Of a stretch of DNA of 7,993 nt, positions 1-6,547 are shown in pieces. The notes under the pieces were generated by a model. That model did no database searches and was not told the DNA's origin. It was given only the letters and a program-made list of their open reading frames with translations. Each line of letters begins with the position of its first letter. Position 1 is the first letter of the stretch. Where the stretch lies: contig CAJPLH010000080.1 in assembly GCA_905371275.1 (NCBI GenBank), forward strand, positions 1 to 7,993. Reading direction: 5' to 3'. This stretch comes from Prevotellaceae bacterium (GTDB taxonomy: Bacteria; Bacteroidota; Bacteroidia; Bacteroidales; Bacteroidaceae). Position numbers and translations under genes: made by a program.

Positions 1-663
1 ACTTATGCGCGACTTGAGCGCGCGGTGGCAGAAATCATTGGTGCTGCTGAGGCTATAGCTGGAGTGGTAATAGTGCTCTTTACACTGACCTCAACGGGGT
101 ACACTGAAGAGGAAACAACAGATCTTTCGAAATATCGCATCCCTACGGGGACGTTTGATATGCGCCGAACCGTGAGTTTGCTGGGGATGTATCTCGTGGC
201 GGTTTACGGACAAGGCAATTATATAGAAGCCACCTACGGCACGGAAATCTATTTTAATCATCGTTTGCTGGAAAATCGACAAATCAATCTGTCGGAATTT
301 CAAGCACGAGTGCAGGATTTCCTGATTCAACTGGCTGGGGTCAAAGACGTTTACACGGCGCATCGTTTGATGCAAGGTGCTTGGACACCGGGCATTTCGC
401 GCATCCGCGGAGGATTTAACCAACAACGCTCTGGTGATGTGACGATTCAGGTGATGCCTGGTTGGCGATATGTCAATGCCGACACGCAAGAGTCGAAGAT
501 GATGCGCGAGGCTTATGTGGCTTTCCCCATTATTCTTTACGGAACGGGGGTGAAACCGGAATTGATTACTACACCTGTGACGGTGGATTGCATTGCTCCC
601 ACGCTGTCAAAAGCACTTCGCATCCGCGCTCCCAATGCTTGCACGCGTGCACCGCTGTTATAA
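1..663 (+). CDS. Alkaline-phosphatase-superfamily protein, C-terminal part (5' end outside window)
   Basis: The reading frame is open from base 1 to the TAA at 661-663, giving 220 visible residues with no stop before them. The gene therefore starts upstream, and the GTG at 25 is unlikely to be the real start. The C-terminal third reads like the end of Bacteroidota alkaline phosphatase / type I phosphodiesterase proteins: AWTPGISRIRGGF, then RSGDV (visible residues 143-147), APGW-like MPGW, FPIILYGTGVKP, and TVDCIAPT (194-201), the usual closing strand and helix of this fold. Family members are normally exported metal-dependent phosphate-ester hydrolases; the signal peptide and the nucleophile region would lie outside the window. 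No histidine occurs after the HRLMQ segment, although the superfamily usually has a zinc-ligand His near the C-terminus (a HGSP-like motif). The protein could be a divergent or non-classical member. The family call rests on motif recall. Confidence 0.72.
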   Translation, partial: TYARLERAVAEIIGAAEAIAGVVIVLFTLTSTGYTEEETTDLSKYRIPTGTFDMRRTVSLLGMYLVAVYGQGNYIEATYGTEIYFNHRLLENRQINLSEFQARVQDFLIQLAGVKDVYTAHRLMQGAWTPGISRIRGGFNQQRSGDVTIQVMPGWRYVNADTQESKMMREAYVAFPIILYGTGVKPELITTPVTVDCIAPTLSKALRIRAPNACTRAPLL

Positions 664-676
664 TGCCGATTTAGAC

Positions 677-696
677 GGATAAGTTTTGTCTTATCC
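677..696 (+). promoter_or_regulatory. Perfect 7-bp hairpin between the phosphatase gene and secA
   Basis: GGATAAG (677-683) and CTTATCC (690-696) are exact inverted repeats around a 6-nt loop, TTTTGT. It lies 13 nt after the phosphatase stop. No T-run follows directly (the next bases are CACGG), so it is at best a weak terminator or an mRNA 3'-end hairpin. The loop holds the TTTG proposed as the -33 element of the secA promoter, so the site could alternatively be an operator. Confidence 0.35.
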
Positions 697-715
697 CACG
701 GTTCCCCTATTTTCA
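685..715 (+). promoter_or_regulatory. Candidate Bacteroidota-type promoter of secA
   Basis: TTTG at 685-688 is followed after 19 nt by TATTTTCA (708-715). This matches the Bacteroidota consensus TTTG-N19-21-TAnnTTTG at six of the eight -7 positions when the two free positions are counted. Transcription would start around 722, leaving a leader of about 25 nt before the secA ATG. No SD-like sequence is present in that leader, as is usual in this phylum. The spacing is right, but the last two bases of the -7 box deviate. Confidence 0.38.
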
Positions 716-746
716 AACTATACTTACAACGAAATATATTCCAATT

Positions 747-3700
747 ATGGACTTTAATAAACTCCTTTCCAAGATTTTTGGTAGCAAGGCAACCCGCGAT
801 ATGAAAGAAATTCAACCGTGGGTGGAAAAGATTAAGGCTGTTTCTCCTACCATTGAAGCACTCACTAATGACGAATTGCGTGCAAAGACAGAAGAGCTTA
901 AACGCAATATCCAAGGTTCTGGTGACGAACTCAATGCGCAAATCGCTGAAATCCGTGCTAAAATCGAGGAAACTCCCATCGAAGATCGCGAACTCCTTTT
1001 CAACAAAATCGATAAACTCGAGAAAGAAGTGCTTGAGCGCATGGATGTTGCGCTCGAAGAAGCCCTTCCCGAGGCTTTTGCTATCGTGAAAGAAACTGCG
1101 CGCCGCTTCGCTCAGAACGAAACAATCGAAGTTACAGCTAACGATTATGACCGCGAATTGGCGATGACTCGCGACTTTGTGACAATCTCTGAAGATGGTA
1201 CCAAAGCGATTTACCAAAACCACTGGCTTGCTGGAGGTAACGACCTTAAGTGGGAAATGGTGCACTATGATGTGCAACTCTTCGGTGGGGTGGTGCTCAC
1301 ACAAGGTAAAATTGCAGAGATGGCTACCGGTGAAGGTAAAACTTTGGTGGCAACTTGCCCCGTTTTCCTCCGCGCACTCTCCGGACGCGGTGTGCACGTG
1401 GTGACTGTCAATGACTATTTGGCGAAGCGTGACTCCGAATGGATGGGACCTCTCTATCAATTCCACGGTTTGAGCGTGGATTGCATCGACAAACACCAAC
1501 CCAACAGTGAAGCGCGTCGTCGTGCATACAACAGCGACATCACTTTCGGTACGAACAATGAGTTCGGTTTCGACTATCTCCGCGACAATATGGCGATGAG
1601 TCCCACTGATCTCGTGCAGCGCAAACATTATTACGCAATTGTCGACGAGGTAGACTCCGTGTTGATTGACGATGCTCGTACACCACTCATCATCTCTGGT
1701 CCTGTGGAACGTGGAGATGACCAAATGTACGAAGAATATCAACCCCTCGTAGAGCGTTTGGTGGCTGTTCAAAAGAAATTGGCTACAGAATATCTCACAG
1801 AAGCAAAGCGTTTGCTCAAGAGCGACAATAAAGAAGACCGCGAAAAGGGTAATCTTGCGCTCTATCGTTCACACAAGGCATTACCTAAGAACGGTCCGCT
1901 CATCAAGTTCCTTTCAGAACCTGGTGTCAAAGCAGGAATGTTGAAGACGGAAGAAATCTATATGGAGAACAACAACCGTCGTATGCCTGAAGCGGTAGAA
2001 CCTCTTTATTTCGTGGTAGACGAAAAGCAACGCTCTTGCGATCTCACAGACAAGGGTACAGCGTGGTTGGCAGAAGCTGTGCAAAATGACGAACTCTTCG
2101 TTTTGCCCGATATTACTTCGCAACTTTCTGCTCTCGAATCACAAAACTTGCCTGATGAAGAGCGCGTTGCCAAGAAAGATGAACTCATGGCAGACTATGC
2201 CATCAAGAGCGACCGTGTGCACACCCTCCAACAATTGTTGAAGGCGTATGCTATGTTCACCCTCAATGATGACTATGTGATTCAAGATGGTCAAGTGAAG
2301 ATTGTTGACGAATCAACAGGTCGTATAATGGAAGGTCGTCGTTGGAGCGATGGTTTGCACCAAGCCGTTGAAGCGAAGGAACACGTGCGTGTGGAGGCCG
2401 CTACTCAGACATTCGCTACCATCACCCTCCAAAACTACTTCCGCATGTACCACAAGTTGGCTGGTATGACGGGTACTGCCATCACGGAAGCAGGCGAATT
2501 CTGGAACATCTATAAACTCGACGTTGTAGAAATCCCCACTAACCGTCCCATTCAGCGCAACGATATGAACGACCGTGTCTACAAGACACAGCGTGAAAAA
2601 TATAATGCAGTCATCGAAGAAGTAGAAAAGATGCGCAATGCAGGACGTCCCGTGCTTGTAGGTACAAGTTCTGTGGAAATCTCCGAATTGCTCAGCCGTT
2701 TGCTCAATCTTCGCCGCATCCCACACCAAGTGCTCAACGCTAAGCTCCACCAAAAGGAAGCCGACATCGTGGCACTCGCGGGTCAAAGCACACCAGGAAA
2801 GGTTGTAATCACCGATGAAAACGGCAACAAACACGAAGAAGAACGCCTCCTTGGTGCTGTCACCATCGCCACCAATATGGCAGGTCGTGGTACCGACATC
2901 AAACTTTCTGATGAAGTGCGTGCTGCTGGTGGTCTTGCCATCATCGGCACAGAGCGTCACGATAGCCGTCGCGTAGACCGTCAGTTGCGCGGTCGTGCAG
3001 GACGTCAAGGAGACGTGGGTAGTTCTGTGTTCTACGTATCTCTCGAAGACAAACTCATGCGTCTTTTCGCTTCAGAACGCATCGCCGCCGTCATGGATCG
3101 CCTTGGTTTCAAGGATGGTGAAATGATTGAAGCCAACATGATCAGCAAAAGCATTGAACGCGCACAGAAGAAAGTTGAAGAAAATAGCTTCGGAACGCGT
3201 AAACATCTGCTTGAATATGACGACGTGATGAACAAACAGCGTACCGTTATCTACGAAAAGCGCCGTCACGCTCTTATGGGAGAACGCATTGGCATGGACA
3301 TCTCAAATATGATTTGGGATCGCGTGGTAGACACCATCCAAAACAACGACTTCGAAGGTTGCAAAGACCGCTTCATCGAACTCTTCGCCATGGAAGTGCC
3401 CTTCACAGAAGACGAACTCAATCGTTCTAAGCGCGACGACCTCTACGAACGCGCCTTTGAAGCCGCCATCAGTGCCTTCAATCGCAAGACAGAGCTGTTG
3501 CGTTCAGTAGCTTTCCCCGTGATTAAGCAAGTCTACGAGACCCAGGCTGAAATGTACGACAACATCCTGATTCCCATCAGCGATGGTCGTTTGATTTACA
3601 ACGTACGCGTAGATCTCAAGGAAGCTTACGAAAGCGAAGCAAAGAGCGTGGTGCGCGAGTTTGAAAAACTCATTCTCCTCCACAACATCGACGACTCATG

Positions 3701-4121
3701 GAAAGAAAATCTCCGTCTCCTCGATGAACTCAAGCACTCTGTTCGCAACGTATCTTACGAACAAAAGGATCCGCTCGTTGTGTTCAAAATCGAGAGTGTG
3801 AAACTCTTCGATGAAATGGTCAACGACATCAACAACTCCTCTGTGTCCACTTTGATGCGCGCTCACATTGCTGGTGCAGAAGTTCCCCCCGAATTGCAAG
3901 AAGCCGTAGTCACACACCATGTAGGCGAAAGCAATGAAGAAGAGGCACAAGCCGCTGAAGAAACCAGTGCATCTGCAGCAGAAGCAACAGAAGTGTCAGA
4001 AGCTCCAGTTGAAAACTTGCAGCAGCCCTTCCAAGGACAACAATTGCCAGGTCGTAACGACCCATGTCCCTGCGGTTCTGAAAAACCTTTCAAGAATTGC
4101 CACGGTAAAGGCATTGTTTAG
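747..4121 (+). CDS. secA: Protein translocase ATPase subunit SecA
   Basis: SecA is the cytosolic/membrane-peripheral ATPase that drives unfolded preproteins through SecYEG. Visible in order: the N-terminal helix (FNKLLSKIFGSKATRDMKEI), Walker A GEGKT (195-199), DEAD-like DEVD (300-303), the crosslinking-domain signature IVDESTGR (519-526), MTGTA (574-578), ATNMAGRGTD (708-717), motif VI QLRGRAGRQGD (746-756), an acidic Ala/Glu-rich linker (about 1058-1100), and a C-terminal zinc site CPC-X8-CH (Cys1107, Cys1109, Cys1118, His1119) of the kind that binds SecB or ribosomes in other bacteria. All key ATPase residues look intact. At 1124 residues it is over 200 longer than E. coli SecA. The extra length lies roughly at 56-105, 130-165 and 330-430, as in Bacteroidota SecA. 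The ATG at 747 gives the conserved N-terminus. A promoter before it and a strong terminator after it suggest a single-gene unit. Confidence 0.98.
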   Translation: MDFNKLLSKIFGSKATRDMKEIQPWVEKIKAVSPTIEALTNDELRAKTEELKRNIQGSGDELNAQIAEIRAKIEETPIEDRELLFNKIDKLEKEVLERMDVALEEALPEAFAIVKETARRFAQNETIEVTANDYDRELAMTRDFVTISEDGTKAIYQNHWLAGGNDLKWEMVHYDVQLFGGVVLTQGKIAEMATGEGKTLVATCPVFLRALSGRGVHVVTVNDYLAKRDSEWMGPLYQFHGLSVDCIDKHQPNSEARRRAYNSDITFGTNNEFGFDYLRDNMAMSPTDLVQRKHYYAIVDEVDSVLIDDARTPLIISGPVERGDDQMYEEYQPLVERLVAVQKKLATEYLTEAKRLLKSDNKEDREKGNLALYRSHKALPKNGPLIKFLSEPGVKAGMLKTEEIYMENNNRRMPEAVEPLYFVVDEKQRSCDLTDKGTAWLAEAVQNDELFVLPDITSQLSALESQNLPDEERVAKKDELMADYAIKSDRVHTLQQLLKAYAMFTLNDDYVIQDGQVKIVDESTGRIMEGRRWSDGLHQAVEAKEHVRVEAATQTFATITLQNYFRMYHKLAGMTGTAITEAGEFWNIYKLDVVEIPTNRPIQRNDMNDRVYKTQREKYNAVIEEVEKMRNAGRPVLVGTSSVEISELLSRLLNLRRIPHQVLNAKLHQKEADIVALAGQSTPGKVVITDENGNKHEEERLLGAVTIATNMAGRGTDIKLSDEVRAAGGLAIIGTERHDSRRVDRQLRGRAGRQGDVGSSVFYVSLEDKLMRLFASERIAAVMDRLGFKDGEMIEANMISKSIERAQKKVEENSFGTRKHLLEYDDVMNKQRTVIYEKRRHALMGERIGMDISNMIWDRVVDTIQNNDFEGCKDRFIELFAMEVPFTEDELNRSKRDDLYERAFEAAISAFNRKTELLRSVAFPVIKQVYETQAEMYDNILIPISDGRLIYNVRVDLKEAYESEAKSVVREFEKLILLHNIDDSWKENLRLLDELKHSVRNVSYEQKDPLVVFKIESVKLFDEMVNDINNSSVSTLMRAHIAGAEVPPELQEAVVTHHVGESNEEEAQAAEETSASAAEATEVSEAPVENLQQPFQGQQLPGRNDPCPCGSEKPFKNCHGKGIV

Positions 4122-4154
4122 TCCTTATAAAGGTGTCGTTTAGTCCTTGTAAAG
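4116..4154 (+). repeat. Tandem 17-bp direct repeat across the secA stop codon
   Basis: The 17-base unit GTTTAGTCCTTATAAAG (4116-4132) recurs at 4138-4154 with one change (A4127 to G4149), a 22-bp period. The first copy contains the last bases of secA and its TAG stop. The second copy forms a 7-bp hairpin with the bases after it (TTTAGTC 4139-4145 with GACTAAA 4154-4160). It looks like a small local duplication. No function is evident. Confidence 0.6.
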
Positions 4155-4212
4155 ACTAAAACCCTTAAAATGATGGACTAGAACTTAGGTTTTAATTCCT
4201 ATTTTTACCCCC

Positions 4213-4271
4213 AAACTCGGAAGTTCTTATATTGCACAACAGCGTGCGACAAAGAACTTTCGAGTTTTTTT
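4213..4271 (+). terminator. secA: Rho-independent terminator after secA
   Basis: The 16-nt arms 4213-4228 (AAACTCGGAAGTTCTT) and 4252-4267 (AAGAACTTTCGAGTTT) pair over their whole length with a single G-U wobble (4220 with 4260). A run of seven T (4265-4271) overlaps and follows the right arm. The 23-nt loop can fold again through GCAC (4234-4237) and GTGC (4244-4247). No matching A-run precedes the left arm, so it should act mainly on + strand transcripts. It ends the secA message about 90-150 nt past the stop codon and insulates serC. Confidence 0.88.
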
Positions 4272-4274
4272 CGT

Positions 4275-4297
4275 GTTTCGTTTGGGAGTTTCGTTTG
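4275..4297 (+). repeat. Two exact 10-bp direct repeats over the serC -33 region
   Basis: GTTTCGTTTG occurs at 4275-4284 and again at 4288-4297, a 13-bp period. The TTTG of the first copy is the proposed -33 element of the serC promoter. The second copy lies in the spacer. The arrangement could be a protein-binding site or simple local duplication; the sequence does not decide. Confidence 0.55.
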
Positions 4298-4312
4298 AAA
4301 TACGTAATTTCG
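4281..4312 (+). promoter_or_regulatory. Candidate promoter of the serC-serA operon
   Basis: TTTG (4281-4284), then 20 nt, then TAATTTCG (4305-4312), which differs from the Bacteroidota -7 consensus TAnnTTTG by one base. It lies just past the secA terminator, as expected for the head of a new transcription unit. Transcription would start near 4319, giving a leader of about 110 nt before the serC ATG. No better pair was found closer to serC. Confidence 0.5.
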
Positions 4313-4322
4313 TGGTGTGACA

Positions 4323-4360
4323 ACTAGAGTTTGCAAAAACGACTTGTTAGAGTCGCTAGT
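4323..4360 (+). promoter_or_regulatory. Bulged stem-loop near the start of the predicted serC leader
   Basis: CGACT (4340-4344) pairs with AGTCG (4351-4355) around a 6-nt loop. ACTAG (4323-4327) pairs with CTAGT (4356-4360) directly outside it, leaving a 12-nt A-rich bulge on the 5' side (4328-4339). Both stems are only 5 bp, so this is a candidate structure, not a known regulatory RNA class. Confidence 0.3.
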
Positions 4361-4431
4361 CAGACCTTCTGTTTCGCATCACTGTTTATAGTACAGCATA
4401 GACAACTCAAACATTTCAATTCTATACAATT

Positions 4432-5502
4432 ATGAAAAAATACAATTTTGGTGCAGGCCCCTCTATCCTTCCCCAAGAAGTCATCAAAGCCACTGCAGCC
4501 GCTTGTCTAGAATTTGACCAAATGGGACTTTCCATTATGGAAATCAGCCACCGCACAAGCAATTTCCAAGCCGTCCTCGACGAAGCTGTAGCTCTCGTGA
4601 AAGAACTTTTGAAAGTGCCCGAAGGATACGAAGTACTTTTTCTTGGAGGTGGAGCATCCACACAATTCTGTTACGTCCCCTTCAATCTTCTTGAACATCA
4701 AGCAGCCTATCTCAACACTGGAGTATGGGCTAAAAAAGCAATCAAAGAAGCAAAACTCTTTGGAGACGTGGTGGAAGTTGCATCTTCTGCAGCCGATAAC
4801 TACACCTACATCCCCAAAGACTATACCATTCCCACCACAGCCGACTATTTCCACATCACTACCAACAACACCATCTACGGCACAGAATTGCACGAAGATC
4901 TCGACAGTCCAGTTCCCGTTGTAGCAGATATGTCGAGCGACATCTTCTCTCGTCAAATTGATGTGTCGAAATATGCCCTCATCTATGGAGGAGCACAGAA
5001 GAATCTCTCCATGGCGGGCGTCACCTTCGTCATCGTGCGCACAGACATTTTGGGAAAAGTCACTCGCCCCATTCCCTCCATCATCGACTACCGCAACCAC
5101 ATTCCAAGCGGAAGTATGTTCAACACACCGCCCGTTTTGCCCATCTTCACTTGTTTACAAACCCTTCGCTGGATCAAACAACAGGGTGGAGTAGCTGAGA
5201 TGGAGCGTCGCGCCAAAGAAAGAGCCGAGCTTCTCTATGCAGAAATCGATCGCAACCCCCTCTTCCGTGGTACCGTCACTGACAAAGCCGATAGAAGTTA
5301 TATGAACGTCTGCTTCGTCATGGCAGAAGGTAAGGAAGAACTCGAAGCAGAGTTCCTAAAGTTTGCTGCAGATCGAGGTATGCATGGCATCAAGGGCCAC
5401 CGTTCAGTGGGAGGATTCCGCGCATCCATCTACAATGCTATGCCCCTCGAAGGCGTCCAAGCCCTGGTGGCCACGATGCAACAATTCGAACAAGAACATT
5501 AA
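4432..5502 (+). CDS. serC: Phosphoserine aminotransferase SerC
   Basis: This PLP enzyme converts 3-phosphohydroxypyruvate plus glutamate to O-phosphoserine plus 2-oxoglutarate in the cytosol, the second step of serine synthesis; it can also serve in pyridoxal phosphate synthesis. The 356 residues match the family length (362 in E. coli). Visible: the N-terminal FGAGPS signature, the PLP-phosphate loop GGGASTQF (72-79), the PLP-stacking Trp99 in NTGVWAKKA, Thr147 in TTNNTIYGTE, Asp166 in VADMSSDI, the Schiff-base Lys190 in GGAQKN, and the C-terminal substrate loop GHRSVGGFRASIYNAM (322-337) with Arg330. The loop has the Ala-Ser-Thr-Gln form rather than the E. coli Arg-Gly-Gln form. The ATG at 4432 gives the standard N-terminus; no SD is seen. 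serA follows after 18 nt, so the two are almost certainly co-transcribed. Confidence 0.97.
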   Translation: MKKYNFGAGPSILPQEVIKATAAACLEFDQMGLSIMEISHRTSNFQAVLDEAVALVKELLKVPEGYEVLFLGGGASTQFCYVPFNLLEHQAAYLNTGVWAKKAIKEAKLFGDVVEVASSAADNYTYIPKDYTIPTTADYFHITTNNTIYGTELHEDLDSPVPVVADMSSDIFSRQIDVSKYALIYGGAQKNLSMAGVTFVIVRTDILGKVTRPIPSIIDYRNHIPSGSMFNTPPVLPIFTCLQTLRWIKQQGGVAEMERRAKERAELLYAEIDRNPLFRGTVTDKADRSYMNVCFVMAEGKEELEAEFLKFAADRGMHGIKGHRSVGGFRASIYNAMPLEGVQALVATMQQFEQEH

Positions 5503-5520
5503 TCGTTTAAAACATCTCGT

Positions 5521-6441
5521 ATGAACATTCTTATAGCCACCGAAAAACCTTTTGCGGCTGCTGCTGTAAGTGGGATTCGTGAAATCATAGAAACTTCTGG
5601 TCATCAACTTCAGTTGTTGGAACGATACACCAAAAAGCAACAACTACTCGAAGCCGTGGCCACTGCCGATGCCCTCATCGTGCGTAGCGATGTCATTGAT
5701 GCCGAAGTTTTTGATGCAGCAACAAAGTTGCAAATCGTCGTTCGTGCTGGTGCAGGCGTCGATAGCATCGACTTAGCCGCTGCCACAGCTCACAACGTTG
5801 TGGTGATGAACACTCCTGGCCAAAATGCCAATGCCGTTGCCGAACTTGTCTTTGCTTATTTGCTCTTTCACGTTCGACATCGTTTTAATGGAAAAATTGG
5901 TAGTGAACTCAAAGGCAAACGCATCGGACTATTGGCTTATGGCAATGTAGCCAGCGAAGTGGCACGCATCGCCAAAGGCTTCGGTATGGATGTTCACGCC
6001 TATGATTTCTTCCATCGTGTGGAACGCATCGAGAGCGATGGAGTGTATGCAGAGCACAATCTTTACGATTTGGTGCAAAATTGCGACATCGTCAGCCTAC
6101 ACACCCCAGCCACTCCGCGTACCATAGGCTTTGTCAATCGAGAAATGTTGGAATTGATGAAACCTGGTGGCATCTTACTCAACACCGCACGCAAAGAAAT
6201 CATCAATGAAGACGAAGTTCTTGCCTTGTTGCAAGAGCGCACCGACTTGAGTTTTATCACCGACATTCCGCCCAAGCGTCACGAAGAATTCCAAGCATTG
6301 TTAGGTGACAGATATTTTGCACCTCCCAAAAAGATGGGAGCACAAACGGCAGAAGCCAACACCAATGCCGGACTCGCTGCATCGCGTCAAATTGCAAGAT
6401 TCTTTGCCACTGGCGATAAAACCTTCCAAGTCAACGCTTAA
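5521..6441 (+). CDS. serA: Short-form D-3-phosphoglycerate dehydrogenase (2-hydroxyacid dehydrogenase family)
   Basis: Likely oxidises 3-phosphoglycerate to 3-phosphohydroxypyruvate with NAD+, the first step of serine synthesis, feeding SerC encoded 18 nt upstream. Family marks: RAGAGVDSIDLAAA, MNTPGQNANAVAEL, a Rossmann motif at about 136-162 ending in the ribose-binding acid Asp162, LHTPAT, and NTARKEIINEDE (221-232) with the catalytic Arg224. At 306 residues it ends after the catalytic domain with no ACT or regulatory domain (E. coli SerA has about 410), so serine feedback is probably absent. Two departures: the glycine motif reads A139-Y-G141-N-V-A144 instead of GxGxxG, and the segment that normally reads PHxGxxT is KKMGAQT (270-276), with Lys271 where the catalytic His belongs. 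From memory, the short PGDH group shared by Bacteroidales and Entamoeba also has this Lys. The operon supports the PGDH role over other hydroxyacid dehydrogenases. Confidence 0.9.
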   Translation: MNILIATEKPFAAAAVSGIREIIETSGHQLQLLERYTKKQQLLEAVATADALIVRSDVIDAEVFDAATKLQIVVRAGAGVDSIDLAAATAHNVVVMNTPGQNANAVAELVFAYLLFHVRHRFNGKIGSELKGKRIGLLAYGNVASEVARIAKGFGMDVHAYDFFHRVERIESDGVYAEHNLYDLVQNCDIVSLHTPATPRTIGFVNREMLELMKPGGILLNTARKEIINEDEVLALLQERTDLSFITDIPPKRHEEFQALLGDRYFAPPKKMGAQTAEANTNAGLAASRQIARFFATGDKTFQVNA

Positions 6442-6493
6442 CCGCGCTGTTCTCCTCATAGCGTGCTCTTCTTCCCCGTTGAGCACAGGGGAT

Positions 6494-6501
6494 TATATTT
6501 C
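6494..6501 (+). promoter_or_regulatory. Possible -7 box of an internal promoter before the DUF1015 gene
   Basis: TATATTTC differs from TAnnTTTG only in the last base. No TTTG is found at the right distance upstream (the bases near 6470 read TTCTTC), so the promoter call is weak. If real, transcription would start near 6508 and the hairpin at 6553-6596 would lie in a leader of about 165 nt. Confidence 0.2.
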
Positions 6502-6547
6502 AAAAAATACCATCAAGTACAGCGTGAGGTAGAGAAAACTCCTCGAA

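Larger units (their letters stand above)
4122..4431. other. 310-base intergenic region between secA and serC
   Basis: No open frame here has coding character. From left to right the region holds the second copy of the 17-bp repeat with short hairpins (4138-4194), a strong intrinsic terminator (4213-4271), two copies of GTTTCGTTTG (4275-4284 and 4288-4297), a promoter-like pair (4281-4312), and an untranslated leader of about 110 nt with a bulged hairpin near its start (4323-4360). The pentamer TTTCG occurs six times between 4258 and 4376. I recognise no known riboswitch or T-box. Confidence 0.8.

Noticed and set aside
25..663. GTG at 25 as the true start of the first gene
   Set aside because: The frame is open back to base 1 and the visible part matches only the C-terminal portion of a much larger family.
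537..1772. A 411-codon open frame on the - strand, antisense to the secA 5' part
   Set aside because: It lies opposite a complete, clearly coding secA. Its translation is rich in His, Phe, Val and Cys with no recognisable domain, as expected from the reverse of biased codons. A - strand gene here would also overlap the secA promoter.
2313..3008. A 231-codon open frame on the - strand within secA
   Set aside because: Opposite the conserved SecA motifs, with Thr/Cys/His-rich composition and no recognisable family. It is a shadow of the coding strand.
4116..4154. The direct repeat as the start of a CRISPR array or an insertion-sequence target duplication
   Set aside because: There are only two copies with a 5-nt spacer, no further units, and no transposase or inverted termini nearby.
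4507..5100. A 197-codon open frame on the - strand within serC
   Set aside because: Fully opposite the SerC active-site region. Gly/Val/Asp/Cys-rich, low-complexity translation and no family marks.
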